The notes below the pieces were generated by a model. That model was given only the letters and a program-made list of their open reading frames with translations. It was not told the origin of the DNA and made no database searches. Position numbers and translations under genes: made by a program. From Micrasema longulum (taxonomy: Eukaryota; Arthropoda; Insecta; Trichoptera; Brachycentridae), in the NCBI GenBank assembly GCA_022494885.1, contig JAGVSM010001345.1, positions 147,496-211,495 on the forward strand: DNA of 64,000 nt. The letters run 5' to 3'. Positions 55,456 to 64,000 of this stretch are shown here, piece after piece (within the stretch, counting starts at the first letter, position 1; each line of letters opens with the position of its first letter).

Positions 55456-55709
55456 AAACGTCTTTGAGTTTGAGTCAAATCTTTCTTTTAAAATGTACAC
55501 TGATGCTGTGTAAAAAACATGTGCCAGCCTCACAGAATTCTCGACAAACAAATGAACAGATTGACGAATCTTCATCAAAATTCTATTGTGAATGTTTAAA
55601 TTACTTTGCTATCATTTCATTTTTCGTTGGTTCGGTGGTGTGTTTTTCTTACAATGTGCTAATATGCTATGTTTCTAGCAGTATGATCACATGATGTATC
55701 TATAGCAAC

Positions 55710-56085
55710 GTTTTTACTTAAGGTATATTTCTAGAAATGTACTTACTTTTTATCCATTTCTAGAAATATACTTACATATGGTACATTTCTAGCAATATAC
55801 TCACGGTATATTTCTAAAAATATGCTTATTTACAGTGCGTTTCTAGAAATATCCTTACTCGTGATATATTTCTAGTAAAATGCTTATGATATGTTTTTAG
55901 CAATATGCTTAAGGTATATTTCTAGCAATATGCTTTTGATGTATTTCTAGCAATGTTCTTCTGGTATATTTCTATAAATATGCTTATTTCTGGTGCGTTA
56001 CTAGAAATATGCTTACTCATGATGTTTTTCTAGAAATGGGCTTACATATGGTATATTTCTAGCAATATGCTAGCTAAAAATGGTA
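55710..56085. repeat. minisatellite, about 32-bp unit rich in TTTCTAG
   Basis: About eleven degenerate copies of GGTATATTTCTAGCAATATG with CTTA-type ends, and longer variants with CTTATTTACAGTGCG. Each unit contains TTTCTAG, which resembles a 3' splice site. It lies 440 bp upstream of exon 56525. Confidence 0.88.
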
Positions 56086-56524
56086 TGTATAGCAGATGGC
56101 TTGAATGACTTTTCTCATTTTTAATCAATGCTTGTAGTGTCTGTATTTACACATAATTCATTTGAAATTTCAATATTTTAGCAACAAAAAAGTAATTTTT
56201 TACATTTTTATTACCGAATCAAAGAATTAATGTCTATGTAAATAGTTTAAAAAAATATATAAATACTCAAATTGGTTGACTTGACACACTTGTCAAGTAT
56301 TTTTTTTAATATTTTGTACAAACAAAATTAATATTAAAAATACGTCAATATACTATACGCAATATTGAAAAAAAATCATTGAATTATATTTAAAAAACAT
56401 TCTTTAATATAATGAAGAAAATTGTTAGGTTCGGACATGCTTTAGACTTGTGCATAAATGCGACTTCTAGGTGTTGTGAAATGTCGTAGAAATCAGTTGG
56501 CAAATGATCCGATTTTTTTTTCAG

Positions 56525-56631
56525 GGGAAGAAAAAAGAGGAAGTTAAAAAAGAAGAAGAGGAAACCAACCCTAATGGACCGAAGCCGATGTTGCCTTACT
56601 CGTCAATGTTTATTTTGTCGCCCACAAACCC
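56525..56631 (+). CDS. cac: cac exon: II-III linker, end
   Basis: A run of T and TTTTCAG (ends 56524) precede [20 protein letters not shown], then [16 protein letters not shown]; donor GTAAGT at 56632. The Lys/Glu-rich stretch and the [18 protein letters not shown] block are the cac signature just before domain III. It ends with two bases of a Pro codon completed by exon 60104. A longer ATG reading from 56574 is an out-of-frame shadow. Confidence 0.97.
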
Positions 56632-56639
56632 GTAAGTGC

Positions 56640-56876
56640 CTCATTTTCTATGTTAAAAAATTATTCTCTTCTCTAAGTGCCCTGTCAGGTATCCTCAACG
56701 TTGGCAATCACTCTGGCAAAAGTCTCTCTGTTCTGTGCTGCCCGGAATATTTGCTCCACAGTCTCGTATATTTCGCAGCCAGGACATCCGTCTTCTTCCA
56801 GCCCCTCGGTGAATCTTGCCCTTCAAAAATAAATGAAGCGAGTTGTACTTTTCTCCGCGCATTATATGCCCCATTC
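56640..56876 (-). pseudogene. LINE C-terminal relic
   Basis: The minus strand reads GHIMRGEKYNSLHLFLKGKI, then GAGRRRMSWLRNIRDCGANI, the GKI-G-R--GRRR-SWL-N end of an RTE-type reverse transcriptase. Starts directly after the exon 56525-56631 donor. Confidence 0.7.
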
Positions 56877-57240
56877 GTATTTTTTGCTGCTGGTAAACCA
56901 CGAGGAAACACGGGACCGGGACACAACGCGTGGTTATTATAATCACGTGTTTACACGGCTCTGGGATACAAAGCACAATAAAAGGGGTGAGACCCTGTAT
57001 ATGTGCGAACATTGCAATGTGGCTCTCCATAAAGGCCGATGTTGGCAAAACTATCATACAAAAATAACTTATCGAATTGTTAAAAATAAATGTGAAAAGT
57101 TTAAATTAATTTAACCCAATATTTTCATAATTACAACACTTTTAAGAAACATTTCACAAAGCATGAAATTCATAAAAATGGGCCGGACACAGAGTAAATT
57201 CAATGTGTATTCGGCCGGTGCTCAAAGTGTTTACACCTTC
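56876..57240 (+). mobile_element. piggyBac-like short element
   Basis: The plus-strand frame 56833-57114 reads GETLYMCEHCNVALHKGRCW, then QNYHTKIT; the Cys-x2-Cys...Cys...Tyr-His pattern resembles the piggyBac C-terminal domain. The right end GGCCGGTGCTCAAAGTG matches copies at 20908 and 45902. Contains ACACGGCTCTGGGATACAAA near 56955. Confidence 0.7.
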
Positions 57241-57439
57241 GTAATTACATGTATCACAACAATATGTAAGCTAAAAAACTTTTATCGTCACGAGGAAGAT
57301 TTTTAATTTTGTTCAATGCTGTTCGGGCTGTGTACGTTAGTACTAGTTATATTAGTATTACGTTAGTATTAGTTATAGCCAACCCATCATAATCTTACAT
57401 TATTATTTTTTCTATTACAGAAAGTACAGAAAGAAATTT

Positions 57440-58195
57440 CCATTTTTATTGTGTTGTATTTATTTTAGATAGTTGCACAAATTATATTTGATCTCTTCTT
57501 CTTCCAAGTCGGTCCCTCGATGCTGAGGATCGTGATCACCTTGAACACTTCTGATTAGTCTTTTCCACTCCAGCCTGTCCTCAGCCCGACGTACTGACTC
57601 ATCAAATTTTAGCCTCGTAGCTACCTTTATTTGGTCAGTCCATCTATATGGGATTCTACCCCAGCTTCTCCTACCTTTAACTCGGCCAGACGTTATTGTC
57701 TTTTCTAGATTGTCTGGCTCACGTCTAGCAATATGTCCAAAGAAAGACAATATCTTTCTCAAACACACCACTGATAGACGAGTTGTAATATGGAGCTCTT
57801 CCAATATCGCTGCATTCGTCCTTCTGGCTGTCCAAGGCACTCGCAGCAGCCTTCTCCAACATCACATCTTGAATGCATCGATCATCTTCCTCTCGTAGGC
57901 ACGCATTGTCCACGTTTCAGCCCCATATAGGAAAACGGAGAATATCAGGGCTTCCATCAACCGCTTTTTTGTGTTTATTGATGTACCTCGATCTCGCAAA
58001 ATCTTCTCCAAACGGTTCATTGCTTCTTTGGCCATTTGAATCCTGCGACCAATCTCAGGTCTGCAACTGCCGTTGTTGGAGATAAGCAAGCCGAGGTACA
58101 CAAAGACATCTATCAGTTCAAGTTCTTGCATCTGTCTTGTCCTTAAGAGACTGTCAGCTCTGTCTACTGAAATCATAGTTAACCCTTAACTAGTA
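57440..58195 (-). pseudogene. LINE reverse transcriptase C-terminal part
   Basis: Minus-strand frames: LELIDVFVYLGLLISNNGSC, RPEIGRRIQMAKEAMNRLEK, IFSVFLYGAETWTM, then after a frameshift LRKILSFFGHIARREPDNLE and RRSWGRIPYRWTDQIK. Endonuclease-reverse transcriptase type; only a few breaks. Confidence 0.8.
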
Positions 58196-58199
58196 AAAA

Positions 58200-58700
58200 T
58201 ATGTTTACAAAAATAATTTCAAAAACAAAACATTGTTATAAAATCCAGACGCTTTCCGTTGACCTATCTACCTATATGGATGTTTGTTTTTAACAAAAAA
58301 TCATTGCCATTTCACGAAACAATGCAATAGACCCAGCAACCTTAATCTCTTTTGGCAACTCATTAAACATCCTAAGTATTTTATGACACAGGTTTTTTTA
58401 CTTGTCTGGATTCTTGTTTTGTGGAGTCTAAAACCTTCACCTCCCTTCTAAGATAGCGATGAATTTCGTTATTGAGCTGAACATCACAAAACATGTATTC
58501 GGCCAAAAATTTATTTTTTAATTCAAATATTACACTGACGTATTTAAAATGACTCTTTACTTTACCAAAAGCGTATTCAGTGCCGTCAAAATATGTTGAA
58601 TTTTCGTATGTCTGCCACGTCTCAAAATTGCCCTCATTCCCCTATTCTGAGCTTTCTACATGATATTATATTGATTTTTAGTGCTCAGAAAGAGAACACT
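58200..58700 (-). pseudogene. LINE C-terminal relic, different lineage
   Basis: The minus strand reads RGNEGNFETWQTYENSTYFD-like, then KHMFCDVQLNNEIHRYL, RREVKVLDST and ELPKEIKVAGSIALFREMAM. The ending (LP-EIK-A-SI--F) is common in LINE reverse transcriptases. Stops and frameshifts. Confidence 0.6.
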
Positions 58701-58804
58701 AGAACAGTAATTGAAATGCGGTAAAAAAAATTCCTTTGGATTACTTGTATTTAAACAAAAAAAAATCTATTTCAAAATCTTGAAGTTTATCCTAAGTTCA
58801 ACAC

Positions 58805-58990
58805 ACTTAGGTTAACATAGTCAATATAGTGCAGGCAATTGGTAAAATAAACCAAATTAGGGAAAAAATGCCGAACATTCCTCTAGTGGGATGGAAGGCC
58901 CGTTGACTGCTGCCAAAAGGCCGGCTTCTCCTGAAGAGTTTTAAGTGGTTTCCTCTCCACATGAGCAAATGTTGAGAAGTTTCTGATTGG
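58805..58990 (+). repeat. dispersed repeat family G, copy 3
   Basis: AGTGCAGGCAATTGGTAAAA, GGCCGGCTTCTCCTGAAGAG, TTTTAAGTGGTTTCCTCTCC; inverse of 9050-9195. Confidence 0.65.
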
Positions 58991-59263
58991 CACACATTAG
59001 TATATCCTTCTTGATTCCAACAGTTTAGATAAATTTTTAAAAAATCATTGCAGAAAAATCTTTTTTTTTAAATATAAACCTCGTATGTTATAAGCAAGGT
59101 AAATAATAAAGCGACTCCCAAAGGTTAACCTTAGGTTAACAACAATGACGTAGTGAAAAAGGTTGTAGTGTTTCAAAATTACTTTATGGCTCATTTTGTT
59201 CTCACAGTCAAGTTCTTTATGTGTACTTTCCTAACCTAACCTAAACCACATATATCTAGATAC

Positions 59264-60065
59264 CATAGAATTAAGAATAGTCCAGAAACCGCATACGCAC
59301 ATCAAACAGAAGACAACTTAACTACTCATAAATGAGTAGGTTTACGTTTTGCCCCATTAGTTTCTTTGTAGACGTCGCTCAGTACGCAACTCCTGATTTA
59401 AATTCAATTATGCCGTGTTGTGTCCTTTTAAAGTGTAGAAATACTGCTAGGATCTTAAATAAACATGATGGCATCACATTTTATGTGTTACAAACGAATG
59501 TTAAAGTAGCAAATGAATTACTTAAAAATGGAATTATTTTTCCATCTGTCAAATTGTCGAAGAAACAAAATGAAAATTTCGTTAGTGTTGCCAGGGTAGA
59601 ATTTTTTTTTACCCAAATTTGCTCATTTAATAAAAGAACTAATGAAAATTAGACCTCGGATTAAACAACGCCGTAGGGGACATTTGAATGACATTATCTT
59701 TAAAACATCAAATATTATTTAGCATGATATAAAAATATCCGTTTTGTGTCAAACAAACTTGTTTTATATTTTAAGTGCAAAGTTCATAAATTCAATTACT
59801 CTTTTTAAATGACCCTTTATTTATCTAATCTGTTGTGTCAATCAATGTTTCCGCGTGCACAATAAAATTTTAGAGAAATTAACAGATTGATTTTTTTTAC
59901 CTTACATTTGTGTTATGATTAATTTTTTTTCCCATCAAGCAACATTACCCGGCGACTTAACGTATGCGCGCGGCGAATGTGTTTCTAAGTGGGGGAATTA
60001 TTGGACACAGTCCGATGTATTCAAATATGATTCTACGCTTCTTCTGGACTATTCTTAATTCTATG
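59264..60065 (+). mobile_element. P-like (THAP) element, complete, with 8-bp target duplication
   Basis: Perfect 24-bp inverted ends starting CATAGAATTAAGAATAGTCC, with CTAGATAC duplicated on both sides (59256-59263 and 60066-60073). A frame from 59410 to 59652 starts MPCCVLLKCRNTARILNKHD, then GITFYV, resembling the N-terminal part of a THAP zinc finger (C-x-C spacing, hydrophobic VTF-like strand). The later Cys-x2-His of a THAP finger is absent, and no transposase core exists. 8-bp duplications, CA...TG ends and THAP are P-superfamily traits. Confidence 0.85.
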
Positions 60066-60103
60066 CTAGATACTTTAATCATTCCGATTTTTTGGTTTTC
60101 CAG

Positions 60104-60226
60104 AATTCGCCGAGCAGCGCATTGGGTGATTAGCCTTCAGTATTTTGATTTCTTCATCATGATTATAATATCCCTCAGCTCCATCGCCTTAGCTGCTGAG
60201 GACCCAGTAGAAGAAAAAAGTGTGAG
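60104..60226 (+). CDS. cac: cac exon: domain III S1
   Basis: Acceptor TTTTCCAG ends at 60103, donor GTGCGT at 60227. It encodes IRRAAHWVISLQYFDFFIMI, then IISLSSIALAAEDPVEEKSV, the IIIS1 helix and following loop. The intron sequence between the exon and a P-like transposon insertion is only 30 nt, so part of the 3' splice signal may be transposon-supplied. Confidence 0.96.
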
Positions 60227-60229
60227 GTG

Positions 60230-61060
60230 CGTACTGGTCAAATTTACTAACCATTGCAACTAGGCATAGGTAACTCGAGATTATTCATTGAGCTGCGGGT
60301 CAACTCGCAGCTCTAGCTGACGTTTAGAACCGGCTCGCAGATAAGCTCACATTATTTCACACGACCACCGCGAGCCGCAAAACTATGTTGAACAATATCA
60401 CTTTAGACATTGACATTTTTCGCGTCTCTGAGGGAGTTTTTCGTTACAAGATTCTTTTACTTTTTAACATATTATTATTTGGATATTATGTAAACTAATG
60501 TGTTTTTTTTTTTTATACCTAATTTTACTAAATTATTTTAATTATTTCTATATGTATGAAGTAAGATATTCCATTTCGTAATGTACATATATATGAATGA
60601 ATAAATAAAATTGAAAAACGTCTATGGCGAGCCAAACAGTACAGGTTTCACCGTTCGGCTCAAATTTGATTTTCTGGCAATTGATGTCTTATTTTATTTT
60701 TATTTATCATGTGTTCCTTTCCCACTTTTTAAATAATAAAAGCTTATCCCAATTTCGGTCCGAAAACTCCCAAAAATGAACTGTTTAGCAAACTAGTTGT
60801 AAATATTTATGTTTCTGTCCCCTGTTAAAATACTTATTTGATCTTATCTCCAAAATACGTTAAGAATAGTATAAAAACTGTAAATGTTGTAAACAATTCG
60901 CTAGTCTTGAAGATGCCTACTTAGGCGAAAGCGCTCGTTGGTCAAAATAATAAAAAGTAAAACTAAACCAAGAAGTTTCATTGATAAGTTTATTTATAAT
61001 TTTATCATAATCATTAACCATGGAGTTTTTTCAAGAAATATCAACAAAAAACATCAAAAC
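60230..61060. other. intron, mostly unrecognised
   Basis: A perfect 8-bp stem hairpin GAGCTGCG/CGCAGCTC at about 60289-60312. A GAAGAT-stem-GCGAAAGCG motif at 60905-60945. No coding signal. Confidence 0.45.
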
Positions 61061-61063
61061 TTA

Positions 61064-61709
61064 CAATTAGAAATCAAACACTGATTTGAGTCTACTAAAC
61101 ACTTTATTTTATTTTTACAAATATAAACATATAAAAATAAAAAATTCGTGTAATTTTGATAAGAAATTCTTAAAAATAGAAATATTGTATAATAATACAT
61201 TTATGTTTATATAAATTTCCTCATAATATTTCAATCATGTTTTAAAATTAAAATGAACAGCAACCTGTTATAATATTATTCATATTTTTTCGACAACAAT
61301 TATCTAAATTTACAAAACTATAAAGCTTCATTAATTGTCTCACAATACATGCTTGTATGTCAATAAATACTTACTTTGTTATATTTTCCCCGAAATTCAA
61401 ATATAAATACCTAAATTCCCCATTACCTATTAAACACTTAGCCTCACCCTTAACTATTGGTTTTTCCCTCAATTATGATTAATGTACATGCTACAGTTCA
61501 TAAGATTATTTTTATTTTCTACTTAAGTACCTTGAATTATATAACTATATAAGGACAATCAATCCAAATAATCTTCACATTCGTTTGAAAATGCCCTAAT
61601 AAGGCGAAACAATTGTCACGAAGTTTTATTTTTATATGTTTATATTTGTAAAAATAAAATAAAGTATTCAGTAGACTCAAATCAGTGTTTGATTTCTAAT
61701 TATAAGTTT
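61064..61709. mobile_element. inverted-repeat element, arms about 86 bp
   Basis: CTTACAATTAGAAATCAAAC, ACTGATTTGAGTCTACT and TTTACAAATATAAACATATA at the left are inverted at 61622-61709 (TATATGTTTATATTTGTAAA, GTAGACTCAAATCAGTGTTT). The interior (about 470 bp) is AT-rich with no reading frame. Near the right arm is TGCCCTAATAAGGCGAAAC. It ends 169 bp before exon 61878. Confidence 0.85.
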
Positions 61710-61877
61710 AAATATGGAGTTCTACAAAATAAACACCAAATCAATCAATAAAAAACATCAAAATTATCATTATTAAATTGCTCTTTTTGTTACTAAATAT
61801 CCCCATTCCATAACGTCCCGACGAGACCCTTGCGAAATATAGCTACACTATACATGGCTGTTGGTTTTCTGTTTCAG

Positions 61878-62057
61878 AAATACAATATTAAATTACTTCG
61901 ACTATGCGTTCACCGGTGTCTTTACCATAGAGATGTTACTGAAGATAGTCGACGTCGGTGTCGTGTTACATCCCGGCTCCTACCTGAGGGAGTTCTGGAA
62001 CGTGATGGACGCCATAGTGGTTATATGCGCTGCCGTCAGCTTTGGGTTCGACATGAC
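61878..62057 (+). CDS. cac: cac exon: domain III S2-S3
   Basis: Acceptor GTTTCAG ends at 61877, donor GTGAGT at 62058. It encodes NTILNYFDYAFTGVFTIEML, LKIVDVGVVLHPGSYLREFW and NVMDAIVVICAAVSFGFDM, covering IIIS2 and IIIS3. It ends with two bases of a Thr codon. Confidence 0.97.
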
Positions 62058-62059
62058 GT

Positions 62060-62430
62060 GAGTATGGTGAAAATGTTTATTTCTCTTTCCGCTTTCACTC
62101 TCTTTGACTCCACTCCGCTCCGACAGCCCAGCCTCGATGGATGCGGTCGGCGGACAGTCCGCCGAGACGCTGGCGGGGTCGACCTCACCAGGCGACATTC
62201 GCGGTCACTTTCAGCGCCGTAGTTTCACATGCTCACTTATCAAAGAGTGCTGCGTTTTCCCTATACCTAGTATGTGACTCACCCGGAAACCAATGCTCAC
62301 TGTCACCTGATCTAGATCTGATGGCCAACAGTACGAATTTAGCACCCTTCGGTCAGTTTGTCCGGACGTGGGTATTGCGTTGGGAGCTATTCAGATGAGC
62401 GGACGCCCAGGTGGGTAAAATATGGTGGGA
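62060..62430. other. GC-rich intron segment, unrecognised
   Basis: GGTCGGCGGACAGTCCGCCG (contains a short palindrome) and CTCACCAGGCGACATTCGCG. Several overlapping frames exist but none continues the channel, and no splice-flanked channel sequence is present. Confidence 0.4.
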
Positions 62431-62435
62431 CAGAC

Positions 62436-63124
62436 GAATTCAACTATGCCGTGTTGTGTCGTTTTAAAGTGTAAAAATACTGCTGGGATCTAAAAAAATC
62501 AGGATGAGATCACATTTCATGTGTAATTATAAAATTCATGTGCAAGTAGCAAATGCATTACTTAAAAATTGAATTAATTTTCCATCTGTCAGATTGTCGA
62601 AGAAAACAAAATAAACATTTCGTTAGTGTTGCCAGGGTAGTATTTTTTTTTACCCTACTTTGCTCATCTAATGAGAAAACTAATGAAAATTGAACATCGG
62701 ATTAATCAACGCCGTGGTGGACATTTGACCGACATTATCTTTAAAACATCAAATATTATTTAACATTATATAAAAATATCCGTTTTATATAAAAATATCC
62801 GTTTTATGTAAAATAAAATTTGTTTTACATTTGAAATTTAAAGTTCACGAATTAAATTACTCTTATTAAATGACGCTTTACTGATTTTCTCTGTTGTGTC
62901 AAGCAATGTTTCCGCGTGCACAATAAAATTTTAGGGAAATTAATAAATTGCATTTTTTACCTTACATTTGTGTTGTGATTATATTTTTTCCCATCTGGCA
63001 ATATTACGCGGTGACTTTACGAATGCGCGCGGCAAAAGTGGTGCAAAGTGGGGGGATTTTCGGACACAGTCCGATGTTTTTAAATATGATTCTACGCTCC
63101 TTCTTAACTATTCTTAATTCTATG
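62436..63124 (+). mobile_element. P-like (THAP) element, 5'-truncated
   Basis: Starts inside the family at GAATTCAACTATGCCGTGTT and runs to the right inverted end (CTATTCTTAATTCTATG at 63124). Contains a duplicated ATAAAAATATCCGTTTTAT near 62770. Coding remnant MPCCVVLKCKNTAGI broken by a stop. Confidence 0.8.
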
Positions 63125-63129
63125 ATCAC

Positions 63130-63870
63130 AATGTATCCTACAAATTTAACCGTTTTAGTAGCACGCTTAATTTGCCAGTATGTTAGTAATTTGCTACGGT
63201 GTTTTTGTGTTATTTAATGGAAAAATTTTGATATTAAATTAAAACAGGCTTTTGGTTTTACATCAAAAGGAGGAAGGCGTCTAGGTCCAGAAATTTAAAA
63301 AAAAATCGTCAGATGTTTTTGTAAAAACTTTTGTCGGAGGAATAAATTTAAAAAATGTTTCCACGGTTATCTGTGCCTCTTAAGGCAGACGAAAAATCCG
63401 AAGATTCAGTTTTAATTCGCCATCTTTTATTGCGACGGACAATAATGTCACTTCCGTCATCACTATCTTCATTTATGGGAATACCCATCCCGTGGTTGTT
63501 TTTTGATCCATCATTCACAATAAAACTAACATCTGACATTGCGAAAAATATTGATTAAATTATGCTGTATTTATTTTCACAATAATTAATAAAGTTTTCA
63601 AAACACGCGCCAACCGCCATATACCACACCCAAACAAAACGCGTGCACTCACGACGACTGACAAACGCTCACTAAAAGCTGCAGCGCGCAAGCGCTGCAT
63701 TGCAATCTTCGCCACTACTACATCCAGCGTGATAGCGCTACGTAGCACTAAAACGGTTAAACTAGATACACATCTTTTATAATTGTTTATTTTCCTTCAG
63801 CAAGCAATCGACACTTTGTCAGTTGGAGCGCTTCAAATTTGTACATTCACAAATATATAAATATTGTTTC
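63130..63870. other. intron with an unidentified acidic minus-strand frame
   Basis: The minus-strand frame 63348-63539 reads MSDVSFIVNDGSKNNHGMGI, PINEDSDDGSDIIVRRNKRW and RIKTESSDFSSALRG. It is preceded (63590-63740) by a GC-rich patch. Not recognised; it might be the start of a decayed transposon gene. No claim of a functional gene. Confidence 0.3.
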
Positions 63871-63873
63871 CAG

Positions 63874-64000
63874 TGATAGTACATCGACGGCAGCAGGCAA
63901 GAACTTATCCACCATCAAATCGCTGCGGGTCCTCAGAGTACTGCGCCCCCTGAAGACCATCAAGAGAGTTCCCAAGCTGAAGGCCGTGTTCGACTGCGTG
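63874..64000 (+). CDS. cac: cac exon: domain III S4 voltage sensor (cut by window edge)
   Basis: Acceptor TTTCCAG ends at 63873. It encodes a short variable S3-S4 loop ([10 protein letters not shown]) and the IIIS4 sensor [20 protein letters not shown], then [12 protein letters not shown]. The window ends in phase 0 inside or at the end of this exon; the donor is not visible. Confidence 0.96.

Larger units (their letters stand above)
4149..64000 (+). other. cac: cacophony-type Cav2 calcium channel alpha-1 gene (partial, exons IS4 to IIIS4)
   Basis: Gene-level entry. The exons listed separately as CDS join in one open frame and encode domain I S4-S6, the I-II linker, all of domain II, the II-III linker and domain III S1-S4 of a voltage-gated calcium channel alpha-1 subunit. 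Cav2 channels are presynaptic plasma-membrane channels that admit calcium to trigger transmitter release. The short II-III linker containing [19 protein letters not shown] and the AID sequence [14 protein letters not shown] point to Cav2/cacophony rather than Cav1 or Cav3. Upstream exons (N-terminus, IS1-IS3) and downstream exons (rest of domain III, domain IV, C-terminus) lie outside the window. Introns range from about 0.66 to 13.4 kb and are full of transposon relics. Confidence 0.95.

Noticed and set aside
55710..56085. CRISPR-like array
   Set aside because: Units are degenerate and contiguous, without unique spacers, in an insect nuclear intron; it is a minisatellite.
62060..62230. Extra channel exon in the GC-rich stretch after 62057
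   Set aside because: No frame continues domain III, and exon 62057 joins exon 63874 directly with correct phase and expected sequence.

Overview
This window is almost certainly from an insect nuclear genome. It is strongly AT-rich, has long introns with GT-AG splice sites, and carries many insect-type mobile elements (mariner, piggyBac-like and P-like DNA transposons, several non-LTR retrotransposon clades, tRNA-derived SINEs). I cannot name the order or species from the sequence alone.

The only host gene I can support is one large gene on the + strand: the pore-forming alpha-1 subunit of a Cav2-type voltage-gated calcium channel, the insect cacophony (cac) orthologue. Eighteen coding exons are recognisable between 4149 and the right edge of the window. 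They run from the voltage sensor of domain I (IS4) to the voltage sensor of domain III (IIIS4). The gene is cut at both ends. Using one of the two alternative I-II linker exons, the exons join in one open frame of 2368 nt (one leading base plus 789 codons). Layout: domain I S4 to S6 (4149-12678); I-II linker (13337-26145); domain II (39503-43082); short II-III linker (44626-56631); domain III S1 to S4 (60104-64000).

Two exons of identical length and phase (13337-13452 and 14710-14825) encode alternative versions of the beta-subunit-binding part of the I-II linker. Reading frame forces them to be mutually exclusive. An 18-nt in-frame candidate micro-exon (26128-26145) would add six residues to the same linker. 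Part of the channel's isoform diversity is therefore readable here.

The rest of the window is intron, filled with old and nested mobile elements. These include tRNA-derived SINEs (at least three families), 3' ends of LINEs (RTE-like, L2-like, CR1-like and others), mariner/Tc1 relics, piggyBac-like pieces with TTAA flanks, and a family of about 0.8 kb P-superfamily-like elements. The P-like elements have 24-bp inverted ends and a THAP-like start; one has an exact 8-bp target duplication and ends 30 bp from a channel exon. There are also many fold-back (long inverted repeat) elements and several minisatellites. No other intact gene, functional tRNA, rRNA or CRISPR array is supported.
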